Below are positions 52,988 through 62,227 of a stretch of 64,000 nt of DNA, piece by piece; positions within the stretch are counted from its first letter, which is position 1; every line of letters begins with the position of its first letter. The notes beneath the pieces were generated by a model. The model worked only from the letters and a program-made list of their open reading frames with translations, was not told the DNA's origin and did no database searches. The stretch comes from Bacteroidales bacterium. GTDB lineage: Bacteria; Bacteroidota; Bacteroidia; Bacteroidales; ML635J-15. The DNA lies in assembly GCA_017994175.1 (NCBI GenBank), contig JAGOLH010000002.1:51839-115838 (forward strand). Direction: 5' to 3'. The position numbers and the translations under genes were made by a program.

Positions 52988-55900
52988 TTATTGTACGGCC
53001 CCGCCTCTGTCTTCATACATTTTAAAGTAATTTTGTGTTTTGCTGCCAAGTTGTTCAAACAGTGCTTCACGGTTGTTCCGCATCATGACGGCCGCAGCGC
53101 GACGCATGGTTTCAAGCGACATTTGAACTTCCATTTCCATCCTTTGGAACAAATCGTCTTCAAGGCTGAAGTAGAAATCGAGCTCTTGCGAAGCAACTTT
53201 TGTAACTTCAAGAATAGCTTCATCTCCTGAAACAGTGTCACCAATAGTGTAATACGCTTCTGCAAAATCAATATCGAAATACGTCATTGTATAGATATTG
53301 TAAGGCATTATTGTTTTACATTTTTTCATTACATCTGCTGCTTTGTCTGGCTTCCCTTCCCGGAAGAGCTGAATGGCAAGTCGTGAAAAGGTTTTCCTGA
53401 TGCGAAGAATTTTGGTTGTTCTTTCTATAGTGTAATCAATGTAAATATTGGGATCATTCATATTACCCCATTTCATTACGTTCATCAACCTGTTGTACAT
53501 CAGTTCAGAATCAATTAACCCAGATTTGTTTCCGGTGTTGTAAGGGCATAACCTGTAGGCAAATCCTTCTAACATGAAATATTCATCAAGGTTGAGTGTA
53601 TTGGTACTTCCGATAGAGGTAAAATAAATCGGTCTGTCCCAATTGTTCGCATTCAGAAGATCCAATGTAAGTAATTCATTTTTAAACAGGTACGACCGTT
53701 TTAAATCCCATTTTATAATCGGGTCGAAAAGCGTATCGTAAGGGGGCTTCATCTGTCCGTTTTCAACGACTTTAGCACTATCGACACGCATGAATATTTT
53801 ATTTTTGTGATAGAGATAATACTCTTTACCATCATTTTCCAGAACACCCGTTTTCTTGTTTGAAATATAATTCAGTAAGCTATCCAGCGAGATATAGTCG
53901 TTTTTCTCTTGGACTCCGAAAATCACTTTTTCGGAATATACAATGTCTCTTGTCCCGGGCTCATAAAGATCTCTGGTCATTCTGAGAGGCATTGGGCCTG
54001 ATTCGTATGAAGCCATTTTCATCTGGTCGATATACCAGTCGGAAGCAAAGTAAGGCAGACAGCACACCTTGATGTCTGTTCTTATTCCTTCAACTTCCTG
54101 AGCGTACCATATGGGGAAAGTGTCGTTGTCGCCATAGGTAAAAAGAATGGCATTTTTCTCACAGGAATTCAGGTAATTGGCTGCGAAATCGTGTGCAATG
54201 AAACGGTTTGACCGGTCGTGATCGTCCCAGTTTTCTTTTGCCATTAGAGCCGGCACAGGTGCACAAACCAAGAATGCCAGCGCAGCACCGGCAATGGCAG
54301 GTAAAAAGCGTTTTAACAAATCATACAGAAATATTACCCCTAAGCCTATCCATATACTGAATGCATAAAAGCTTCCCGCATAGGCATAATCACGCTCTCT
54401 TGGCTGGTATGGGGTCTGATTCAGATATACCACTATAGCCAATCCGGTGAGAATAAACAGGAATGTTACAATCCACCCATCTTTTTTGTTTTTCGAGAAC
54501 TGAACAATGAGCCCCATTATGCCAAGTAACAAGGGCAGCAAATAATACGAATTATTAGCTTTATTGTTTTTCAGATAATCGGGCAACTTATTCTGATCTC
54601 CAAGGCGTGGTGTGTCGAGAAAGTCGATACCGCTTTTCCAATTTCCATGGATTACATTACCATGCCCTTGTATGTCGTTTTGTCTGCCTGCAAAATTCCA
54701 CATAAAATACCGAATGTACATCCAACCGACCTGATAATTGAAAAAGAATTTAAGGTTATTTGCAAATTCCGGCTTTTGTCCTTCTCGAAGGCCTCCCCAG
54801 CTCTCGTAAGCACCAATATGATCGTCGGAACTGCTGTACATTCGCGGAAATACAGTACAATCTTCGCCTTGATAAACAGGAATGGGTTTATAATCAACAA
54901 TATCGTATCTGCCGTTATGCTGTGCATATACAGGGTTTCCTTCTTTATAAACCGGCTGCCCATCGCTATCCCGCTCAGGTTCAGCATAGTAGTACTCGCC
55001 ATAAAAGAGAGGACGGTCGCCATATTGCTCCCGATTCAAATAGTAAAGTAGGTTGAATACATTTTCAGGATTATTTTGATCCATGGGTGGGTTCGCACTC
55101 GACCGTATTACAATCATAGCAAATACGGAGTAGCCAACAATAATCATTGTTACAGAGGTCATTATCAGATTAAGAAAGGCCGGTTTCTTCTTTGCAATTA
55201 AAAATACTCCTGCCCCAATAGCAAGCACCAGAACAATACTGATAAATATGCTTCCTGACATAAAGGGTACTCCAACAAGTATTAATCCCAATGCTGAAAA
55301 AATGAAAGCCCAAATTTGCCTGTAATTCATCTGTGTGAAATAAATGCTCAACCCCAGGCAAATTACGGTAATTATTGCCCAAACAAGTACTCCGGAATTA
55401 TATGGAAGTCCGAATCCGTTCACATAAAGCAGTTCAAATTTTGATGCAACAATAGCAACTCCTGGGATAATACCCCACATTATCGAAGCTATAATAAACA
55501 GAGAAATTAGTAACGATATAACAATCCCCAAGAATTTTGGTTTGTATTTGCTGAAATAATAAACAAAAACCATTGCTGGGATTGCAAGCAGGTTTAACAG
55601 GTGTACACCAATTGACAAACCAACAAGCAGTGCAATTAAAATAACCCAACGCAACGAATGTGGAGAATCTATATTGTTGTTCCATTTGAGTATTGCCCAG
55701 AAAACGAGTGCTGTAAATAGCGAAGATGTTGCATACACTTCTCCTTCAACAGCCGAAAACCAGAAAGTATCGGAAAAAGTATATGCCATGGCTCCAACAA
55801 AACTTGCTGCAATAATGGCAACTGCATTACCTGTGGTGATTGTATTCTCCTTTACAATCATCCGGCGGGCGAAGTAGGCAATTGTCCAGTACAGGAACGC

Positions 55901-56176
55901 AATAGTTAGTGCGCTCATAATTGCCGAGACAGAGTTCACCATGAGTGCCACCTGTTCAGGCCCCGACGCAAAGAGGGAGAAAAAACGTGCTAAAATCATG
56001 AAAAAGGGAGCTCCTGGAGGGTGCCCTACTTCCAGTTTATAGGATGAAGAAATAAATTCGCCACAATCCCAGAAGCTGACGGTAGGTTCAATTGTCATCA
56101 GGTATACAACAGCTGCAACAATAAATGCAAGCCATCCGAAAATAATGTCGAGTTTTTTATAAGTACTGAAATTCAT
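52988..56176 (-). CDS. DUF2723 membrane protein (protein O-mannosyltransferase-like)
   Basis: A 1062-residue membrane protein. The N-terminus carries the DUF2723 hallmark: TIEPTVSFWDCGEFISSSYK then LEVGHPPGAPFFMILARFF, with the acidic DCGEF in the first periplasmic loop, as in GT-C transferases using a lipid-linked sugar. About a dozen transmembrane helices follow, with a long periplasmic loop (YYLNREQYGDRPLFYGEYYY), and a soluble C-terminal part of about 400 residues with a GDNDTFPIWYAQEVEGIR motif and a TPR-like end. The family is conserved in Bacteroidota and likely transfers a sugar to secreted proteins; the presence of many secreted T9SS cargoes around it is suggestive but not proof. Confidence 0.85.
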   Translation of the reverse strand: MNFSTYKKLDIIFGWLAFIVAAVVYLMTIEPTVSFWDCGEFISSSYKLEVGHPPGAPFFMILARFFSLFASGPEQVALMVNSVSAIMSALTIAFLYWTIAYFARRMIVKENTITTGNAVAIIAASFVGAMAYTFSDTFWFSAVEGEVYATSSLFTALVFWAILKWNNNIDSPHSLRWVILIALLVGLSIGVHLLNLLAIPAMVFVYYFSKYKPKFLGIVISLLISLFIIASIMWGIIPGVAIVASKFELLYVNGFGLPYNSGVLVWAIITVICLGLSIYFTQMNYRQIWAFIFSALGLILVGVPFMSGSIFISIVLVLAIGAGVFLIAKKKPAFLNLIMTSVTMIIVGYSVFAMIVIRSSANPPMDQNNPENVFNLLYYLNREQYGDRPLFYGEYYYAEPERDSDGQPVYKEGNPVYAQHNGRYDIVDYKPIPVYQGEDCTVFPRMYSSSDDHIGAYESWGGLREGQKPEFANNLKFFFNYQVGWMYIRYFMWNFAGRQNDIQGHGNVIHGNWKSGIDFLDTPRLGDQNKLPDYLKNNKANNSYYLLPLLLGIMGLIVQFSKNKKDGWIVTFLFILTGLAIVVYLNQTPYQPRERDYAYAGSFYAFSIWIGLGVIFLYDLLKRFLPAIAGAALAFLVCAPVPALMAKENWDDHDRSNRFIAHDFAANYLNSCEKNAILFTYGDNDTFPIWYAQEVEGIRTDIKVCCLPYFASDWYIDQMKMASYESGPMPLRMTRDLYEPGTRDIVYSEKVIFGVQEKNDYISLDSLLNYISNKKTGVLENDGKEYYLYHKNKIFMRVDSAKVVENGQMKPPYDTLFDPIIKWDLKRSYLFKNELLTLDLLNANNWDRPIYFTSIGSTNTLNLDEYFMLEGFAYRLCPYNTGNKSGLIDSELMYNRLMNVMKWGNMNDPNIYIDYTIERTTKILRIRKTFSRLAIQLFREGKPDKAADVMKKCKTIMPYNIYTMTYFDIDFAEAYYTIGDTVSGDEAILEVTKVASQELDFYFSLEDDLFQRMEMEVQMSLETMRRAAAVMMRNNREALFEQLGSKTQNYFKMYEDRGGAVQ

Positions 56177-56255
56177 TCTTATAGCTTTTAAATAAATTCA
56201 AGAGCGGTAAAATTAATATAATATTGTTTAGAGAGAAAAAAAACATTCAAAATAT

Positions 56256-56290
56256 AAAAAAAGCAGGGTTTTAAGGTGCCCTGCTTTTTT
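56256..56290 (-). terminator. Bidirectional terminator after the MAM-domain gene
   Basis: Stem AAAAAGCAGGG (56258-56268) with CCCTGCTTTTT (56279-56289) around a 10-nt loop; T-runs lie on both strands. It starts 5 nt after the stop at 56296 and separates this gene from the DUF2723 gene. Confidence 0.8.
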
Positions 56291-56295
56291 CTGGT

Positions 56296-59200
56296 TTATT
56301 CTGCTATGAATGGTCTTACGTAGCACTCTGAATCAGTATTGATTCTGAGAATATACATGCCTGCGCTCAGTCCATTTAAGTCAAACGAAATATTTTTTCC
56401 ATTCCCCTGAAAGCTATAAAGTACGCTTCCCTGAATGTTGCTTACAGTAACTGATTTTATGTACTCAGGGGCTTCAATGCCGATTGTACCGTGAGTGGGA
56501 TTCGGGAAAACCCTTATTTTGTTTTCGTTAGCAAGGAATAACGAAGTTGTAACATCGATATATGATTCAACTACAGTACTGCCGCACTCGTTCACTGCAG
56601 TAAGTGTAACCAGGTAATACCCTTCCTGCGTGTAAGTAAAACTTGGATTGGGCTCCGTTGAGGTAGATGGTAAAAATTCGTTGTCACCGAAATTCCAAAG
56701 TATTGAATCTGCATCAGAAACATCACTTGTAAACTGTACAGTAAGTCCATTGAGTTCGTAATCAAATGAAGATTCGGGCAGATTGGTGCAATCGTAAACA
56801 TGAATATCATCGATGCCGACGCCCTCGGTTTGCATGAATGAGAACGAACCGCTGTTAAAAACAAAGCGCAGATTTACATTATCGAGTCCTGCAAGCAAAG
56901 GCATATTTGTAGAAACCTGCACCCATCCTCCGGAGCTTCCACTCCATGTGGAACCAAAACCAGGTATTAATGAACTGCCGTACCATGAGCCCGTTGAGCC
57001 TCCATCAGGCAGGGTATCCCAGGTAATTCCGTTATCCGTAGAGTATTCAACGTAAAAGCCTGCCATAAACATAGATGTTTCATAAATTACCGCAGCTTTA
57101 AGCATTGGATTTGTTAATTCGCTGAAATCGAAGCAGGGCCCTTGTAAATAGCTCAGCTCTCCAGAGTTATGGTTCCCATCAAGATTGGTAACCCATGAAT
57201 AGTTCCCTTCACCGGCTGCATTAATTATTGTACCTGCAGGAGTCCCCAATTCAAATGATGAAGCTGTACCGTAAGCAACCCAACCACCATCACTGGTTTC
57301 GAAAACCTCATCATACGGAAAACTACCTATGCTTTGGGTATGTACTATAGTGGTTGCAAAATCATCATTGCCGGAATTCATGTCTCCCGAAATTTGTGTT
57401 CTGAAAAGTACCGTGTAAGTATTTTCCTGCGATAAATCAACCGTTGACTGACTAAATACAAATTGTGCGGTTTGTTGTGGTGCCAAAGATCCGATAAAAT
57501 TCTGCGTAATCCATGTTCCACCTCCGTTCATGGAGTATTGAACCGGAAAGTTCGATTGCGATGCAGTACCGTAATTTACTATTTCGATGGTAAGATGTTC
57601 CGAAGCTCCTAAAGCGCAGCTATTCCCCGGAGATAAAAAGTTTGAAACGCCGAGGTCTTTTTCAAAGACAGGATCAAAATGAACGTCATCAATAGCAATG
57701 CCTTCAGAGGGTAATAACTGTCCAGTATAAACAATTCGGACTTTACAATCCGATAATCCTGCAAATTCAGGAATATAGTAGCTTTTAGTTATCCAACCAC
57801 CGCTCGACCCTGTCCATCCGGTTTCAATTTCAAACCACTCACTGCCGCCGTCAACCGACCCTTGCAGGTCGATGGTTGCAGGCATGAAACCGGTTTCGTA
57901 CCATATTTTCATTGAAAGCCTTACACCGGTGAGTGAGGTAAAGTCGAAACAGGGACTCACCAATTCTGATATTTCATTGAAGTTTGTATTCCCAAGGGGG
58001 TTAGTAGCAATCACATACTGTCCGTCGTAGGCGTGGTTTATAGTAAGGGTATCGCCGGGTATGCCGCGTGCCCAGGAAGAGCCGGCTGAACCAATCCATC
58101 CATGGTCTTCGGTTTCGAAGCTTTCAGCATAGGGGATTACTGAAACCACCATTGTGTTGATAATTTCGTATGTTATCGTATCATTATTCATATCTTCATC
58201 GCCAACCAGCATGGTTCTGATAACCAACAAATAACTTCCGGGTTCACTTAAATCGGCCAATGCTCCAAAAGTAAAACCTACTGAGTCGTGTGGAGGTATT
58301 GGACCTGGAACAGTTTCTGTAACATTGAGCCAGGAAAGTCCGCCATCTAAGGAGTAGGTAATGGGAATATCTGATTGCGGCAATGCTCCATTATTATTAA
58401 TGTACAGTTTTACGAATTCCTGATCGCTTAATCCACAGGCTCCGACTGGAAGGGTTAAAGTTCCAGGGCTAACATCAACCAGTACTTCATCTTTTACCAT
58501 AAAATCATCGATTGCCATACCTTCGCTGGCAAGAAAACCAGAAGTGTAAGAAAAACGAAATCTAACGTTTTCTTCGCCTATTAGCTCTTCAATTTCAAAC
58601 TCATTTTCTGCCCACCCTCCTGTAGATGTATTCCATGTGGCAACAGTAATATTATACGTGTTTCCTCCGTCAACGGAAGCTTCCAGTGTTCCAGTTCCTC
58701 CGTATCCTGGAAGGATTCCGGGTTCAATCCAGAGTTTAAATTTAACTGTGGGTGTAAGCAATGTATGAACATCGAAGCAGGGTGAAATGAGATACGAAAC
58801 TTCACCGGTGTTCGCATTTCCCGAAAGATTGGTGCACCACATGTAATCGCCTGATGCGGCTGTATTTATCACCAACTCAGGGTTGCTGTCGTCGGGTGCA
58901 CCGTAAGCCCAAGAACTATTTGTTCCTTCCGTGTAAAAGTACCCTTCATCACTTTCAAAATCCTCAATATGTGGGAAAGTGGCTATCAATGGCGTATTTG
59001 TCACGCTTGTAATTTGATAATCGTTATCACTGAATTCATCACCGGGCAAATGACAGAACACCTTGATTGTATGTGTGCCTAATTCGGAAATATCTGCTTC
59101 TGCTGCAAATGTGTATTCAAACTCTTCACCGGCTTCAACTGTATTGTTATAGTTTTCGGTTATGGGACTTAAATTTCCAACCTGAAAGCTTAGCTCAATT

Positions 59201-59814
59201 CCTGAAAAATCTTCCAGACCTGTGTTTTTAAATTGTGCAGTTATTGTTGCACTATTCAAATCGCAACCCGAAAGGAGCGGATCGATTCCGATAGTGGCAG
59301 CATCAACAGAGTAAATTTGCTCAACCGCAATGTCGAAGCTTACCGTGGTAGCGAATTGCTGGATAAATAAAACATAAAACTCGCTTGAAACAATAATGTA
59401 ATAGGTAACTCCGCCAGTAACACTTATCATATCCAGCCCCGGGTTCTCCTGCAAACCGTCTTCGGAGGCAATACATACCGATCCTGTTTCATCGGGACAT
59501 CCTTCGGTAATAAACAAGCCAATGTTGGCAGTTACTCCGAAAGGAATCTCCGATGTAATACTCGTGTTCAGTAAATTAACCCTGATTGTCATATCAGTTT
59601 CAGGAGTAAAAGCAAAAACATAGTCTTCGCATGCCATAGCATCGCTTGAGCAGGCATCTTCAGGACTGTAATCATTACCTGTGCCTGAAGTAGTCAAACC
59701 CGACTGATAGTAGGGTAGGTTCTCAATAACTTGTGCAGTTCCGCAGTTGTTTTGCGATAATACGGTAATCGTAAATGCACTCAGAATAAAAAAGAGTACT
59801 AAAATTTTTTTCAT
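56296..59814 (-). CDS. Giant T9SS surface protein with MAM-like, CARDB-like and PKD domains
   Basis: A 1172-residue secreted protein: signal peptide 1-20 (ITVLSQNN); a CUB-like N-terminal domain; three MAM or choice-of-anchor-J-like domains (each beginning PxxEDFES/ESFET/DEVFET and ending EGMAIDDFMV, EGIAIDDVHF or EGVGIDDIHV) alternating with CARDB-like domains (GNSCALGASEHLTIEIVNYG); a PKD domain (SILWNFGDNEF ... NPSFTYTQEGYYLVTLTAV); and a T9SS sorting domain (RVFPNPTHGTIGIEA, LSAGMYILRINT). It looks adhesive, with no catalytic motif. A promoter with TTG and TAAATTTG (59870-59843) precedes it. Confidence 0.88.
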   Translation of the reverse strand: MKKILVLFFILSAFTITVLSQNNCGTAQVIENLPYYQSGLTTSGTGNDYSPEDACSSDAMACEDYVFAFTPETDMTIRVNLLNTSITSEIPFGVTANIGLFITEGCPDETGSVCIASEDGLQENPGLDMISVTGGVTYYIIVSSEFYVLFIQQFATTVSFDIAVEQIYSVDAATIGIDPLLSGCDLNSATITAQFKNTGLEDFSGIELSFQVGNLSPITENYNNTVEAGEEFEYTFAAEADISELGTHTIKVFCHLPGDEFSDNDYQITSVTNTPLIATFPHIEDFESDEGYFYTEGTNSSWAYGAPDDSNPELVINTAASGDYMWCTNLSGNANTGEVSYLISPCFDVHTLLTPTVKFKLWIEPGILPGYGGTGTLEASVDGGNTYNITVATWNTSTGGWAENEFEIEELIGEENVRFRFSYTSGFLASEGMAIDDFMVKDEVLVDVSPGTLTLPVGACGLSDQEFVKLYINNNGALPQSDIPITYSLDGGLSWLNVTETVPGPIPPHDSVGFTFGALADLSEPGSYLLVIRTMLVGDEDMNNDTITYEIINTMVVSVIPYAESFETEDHGWIGSAGSSWARGIPGDTLTINHAYDGQYVIATNPLGNTNFNEISELVSPCFDFTSLTGVRLSMKIWYETGFMPATIDLQGSVDGGSEWFEIETGWTGSSGGWITKSYYIPEFAGLSDCKVRIVYTGQLLPSEGIAIDDVHFDPVFEKDLGVSNFLSPGNSCALGASEHLTIEIVNYGTASQSNFPVQYSMNGGGTWITQNFIGSLAPQQTAQFVFSQSTVDLSQENTYTVLFRTQISGDMNSGNDDFATTIVHTQSIGSFPYDEVFETSDGGWVAYGTASSFELGTPAGTIINAAGEGNYSWVTNLDGNHNSGELSYLQGPCFDFSELTNPMLKAAVIYETSMFMAGFYVEYSTDNGITWDTLPDGGSTGSWYGSSLIPGFGSTWSGSSGGWVQVSTNMPLLAGLDNVNLRFVFNSGSFSFMQTEGVGIDDIHVYDCTNLPESSFDYELNGLTVQFTSDVSDADSILWNFGDNEFLPSTSTEPNPSFTYTQEGYYLVTLTAVNECGSTVVESYIDVTTSLFLANENKIRVFPNPTHGTIGIEAPEYIKSVTVSNIQGSVLYSFQGNGKNISFDLNGLSAGMYILRINTDSECYVRPFIAE

Positions 59815-59842
59815 TATTCACATAGTTTTTATGTTAGTGCAA

Positions 59843-59870
59843 CAAATTTAATTTTTTCTTTGGAAAGCAA
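59843..59870 (-). promoter_or_regulatory. Bacteroidota-type promoter of the MAM-domain gene
   Basis: On the minus strand TTG (59870-59868), a 17-bp spacer and TAAATTTG (59850-59843), about 28 bp before the ATG at 59814. The spacer is at the short end of the range. Confidence 0.45.
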
Positions 59871-59886
59871 TAACAATTTAATTAAC

Positions 59887-59917
59887 AAAAAAAAAGCCTG
59901 ACTAAAAATCAGACCTT
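59887..59917 (-). terminator. Terminator after DoxX
   Basis: On the minus strand AAGGTCTGA and TCAGGCTT form an 8-bp stem with one bulge and a wobble pair, followed by a run of nine T. It is 24 nt after the stop of the DoxX gene. Confidence 0.6.
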
Positions 59918-59940
59918 AAATAAATACAAGCAGAATCAGG

Positions 59941-60351
59941 TTAATCCCATTTGCTTCGTGTTGATATAGCCAATTTCCCGGCTCCGGTAAAAAAAATTGA
60001 GAGCGCTCCGGTCATATACAGGTAAATAAGTTCTAATTGTAATCCGCCATATTTGCCAATCGCAAATACTTCGTTGCTGTGCGCAGTTATTATTATCACA
60101 ATCATATTTATTACAAATACTAACGAAGCCAGTCTGGCACGAAAACCTGCAATAAGCAGGATAGGAGCTACAACTTCACCAATATAGACTCCATATGCTG
60201 CAAAACCGGGAAGCCCTTTTGAAATTAATAACTGTTGGATAGATTCTACTCCATAAATAAGTTTTGGGATTCCATGAAGTAGCATTAAAGCCGCTACACT
60301 TACACGAAGTATAAGTAGCCCTATATCTGGGTTGATTTTAAGGTTTTTCAT
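59941..60351 (-). CDS. DoxX-family membrane protein
   Basis: A 136-residue protein with four transmembrane helices, the DoxX pattern: LLILRVSVAALMLLHGIPKL at the start, AAYGVYIGEVVAPILLIAGF, ASLVFVINMIVIIITAH and a final helix. DoxX/DoxD-like proteins are linked to redox or thiol metabolism in some organisms, but for most members the role is unknown. It begins 6 nt after the stop of the lipoprotein gene and forms a two-gene unit with it. Confidence 0.87.
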   Translation of the reverse strand: MKNLKINPDIGLLILRVSVAALMLLHGIPKLIYGVESIQQLLISKGLPGFAAYGVYIGEVVAPILLIAGFRARLASLVFVINMIVIIITAHSNEVFAIGKYGGLQLELIYLYMTGALSIFFTGAGKLAISTRSKWD

Positions 60352-60357
60352 AACTAA

Positions 60358-60786
60358 CTAGTTCTTTGTGAATTCAAGTAAATCGATACTACCATCACCA
60401 CCGCTAACATGTTGGAGCCTGATTTTATTATCTGTTTTTTCGAGTACTTCCCAGTCTTCGTTTAGTTCATCGAAAGGAGGCTGATTGCCGAAATCAAGAT
60501 ATAGTTTTGTTGTGCTGTCGTCGCTATCTGAACTGTAAGTGCCTGTAAAAGAGTTTGTTTGTTTTACTGCGGTAACCAGTCCATTATCGCCAAACTCAAA
60601 AGAATACCCTGCAAAATAGGTTGTCTCATCCCGGTTGTCTTCAGTAAATTTACTTATTGTCCAGGAGGACTCCTGAATTGATGCGTTAACACTTTCGGGG
60701 CTCATCATTGCCGGATCGTCGGAGCATGACTTCAATAATGGTATAAGTGCCAATGTGGCAATAACAAATATGTTTATTTTTTTCAT
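60358..60786 (-). CDS. Lipocalin-like lipoprotein
   Basis: A 142-residue lipoprotein with signal peptide 1-20 and lipobox LLKSC (Cys21), followed by an acidic SDDP start. The remainder (ESSWTISKFTEDNRDETTYF, YSFEFGDNGLVTAV, FTGTYSSDSDDSTTKLYLDF, WEVLEKTDNKIRL) has the strand pattern of the lipocalin-like domains frequent in Bacteroidota lipoproteins. The ligand is unknown. No promoter match is seen in the 159 bp upstream. It precedes DoxX. Confidence 0.75.
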   Translation of the reverse strand: MKKINIFVIATLALIPLLKSCSDDPAMMSPESVNASIQESSWTISKFTEDNRDETTYFAGYSFEFGDNGLVTAVKQTNSFTGTYSSDSDDSTTKLYLDFGNQPPFDELNEDWEVLEKTDNKIRLQHVSGGDGSIDLLEFTKN

Positions 60787-60945
60787 AATTTTTGTGTTTT
60801 GATTACGAGTAATTAACAGTTGAAGGATTATTTTGTTTAAAATAATTCTAAATAACTATTTTGAAATAAATACGCTGACTGTTAAAATATACCGATACCA
60901 AAACTGTGGTGCAATGCAAGAAATGAAGAAGTTAAATTAGAGAAA

Positions 60946-62226
60946 TTATGGTCCCGCTACAACTACAGTCATTTTTTCTGGTTGAAGCATTGATGAAGCA
61001 ATAGTTTTAAGTCTATTTTCATCAGCCTGATGAATTGCATGAATGCTATCTTCAACAAACGTATAATCAAGACCTGCCTCCAGCAAACTTCTGAATACTG
61101 CCGACGAAGCAAATGCCCCATCGAACATAGCCAGTTTATCGCCCAGCATGGTTTTCTTTACGAGGTTAAGTTCTTCGTCAGAAATTGGCATTTCACTTAA
61201 TGATTTCAGCTCGAAATTTATTTCGTTGAGAGCCTCTTGCCACATATTTCCTGCAACCTCCGCAGAAATACTGAAAAGAGCCTTGCCTTCGCTAAGCTGC
61301 ACTGATGAACCAATACCATAGGTCAACCCTTTGTCTTCCCTGATGTTTTTCATCAATCGCGATCCAAAATATCCGCCAAGCAGTGTATTCAATACCTTAA
61401 GCATATGGTAATCGGCAAAACTGTCATAGTCGATGAGACAAGCCATTCGAATGGCAGCTTGTGTTGCAGAAGGTTTTTGAATATATTCGAATTTGTCACG
61501 GGAACTTTTAATACTATATTCTGGTTTTGCAATTTGTGAGATTTCGTCTATGCAAAATGGGTACAATGCTTCATTCAGCATATTTAATAAATCTTCGCTA
61601 GTATCACCGGCTACCACAATACAGCAATTCCCTGTTGAATAATGCAATCGGTGGAACTCCATCATTTGGGTGCGGGTTACATTGAACACATCGTTAGGTT
61701 CAATTTCAGCTCCCAGTGGATGTTCAAGTCCGTATATTTTAGAAAATATCCGTTTTTCTGCCAGAAATTTCACTTTTTCAAACTCTATTTTTAATTTCTG
61801 AAAACTGTTCTGGTTGAAAACATCGAGTTCGTTTTGTGGAAACGTGGGTTTGAAAATAAAATCGGTAATTGCAGGTAGCACCTTGGCTGCCGATGCTATA
61901 TCTATGTAAAAACCCATCCCTGCTTTGTTGCGGTTGAACGACAGTTCCGAAAATACTGCATGATAGTCGAGAATGTCTGCAATTCCGGATGCCGAATAGT
62001 TCTCGGAACCTTCACGCAGCAACGATAGACAATGCTGCGGGACAAGTTTATCGTTTTGATACATGGAACCTGCATCAAAAAGAAAATCAATTCTCACAAC
62101 ATTCATGGTATTGCCGCCAATGTGATATACTGGAATGCCGCAGGGCAGGGTTCTTGCCGTTGCACGATTCAACACCCTTGCATCGAAATTATATATCGGA
62201 GCTCCTTCTATACGGAAATTACTCAT
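60946..62226 (-). CDS. M16-family peptidase homologue, inactive subunit
   Basis: A 426-residue M16 fold protein that lacks the zinc-binding HxxEH: where it should be, the sequence reads LVPQHCLSLLREGSENYSA. The R/Y substrate pair of inactive subunits is present (RLMKNIREDKGLTYGIGSSV near residue 312). I use the ATG at 62226 (MSNFRIEG); an upstream start would overlap the partner gene. It begins one base after the stop of the active subunit (62228-63466), so the two form the usual M16B heterodimer that degrades peptides in the periplasm or cytoplasm. Confidence 0.9.
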   Translation of the reverse strand: MSNFRIEGAPIYNFDARVLNRATARTLPCGIPVYHIGGNTMNVVRIDFLFDAGSMYQNDKLVPQHCLSLLREGSENYSASGIADILDYHAVFSELSFNRNKAGMGFYIDIASAAKVLPAITDFIFKPTFPQNELDVFNQNSFQKLKIEFEKVKFLAEKRIFSKIYGLEHPLGAEIEPNDVFNVTRTQMMEFHRLHYSTGNCCIVVAGDTSEDLLNMLNEALYPFCIDEISQIAKPEYSIKSSRDKFEYIQKPSATQAAIRMACLIDYDSFADYHMLKVLNTLLGGYFGSRLMKNIREDKGLTYGIGSSVQLSEGKALFSISAEVAGNMWQEALNEINFELKSLSEMPISDEELNLVKKTMLGDKLAMFDGAFASSAVFRSLLEAGLDYTFVEDSIHAIHQADENRLKTIASSMLQPEKMTVVVAGP

Positions 62227-62227
62227 G

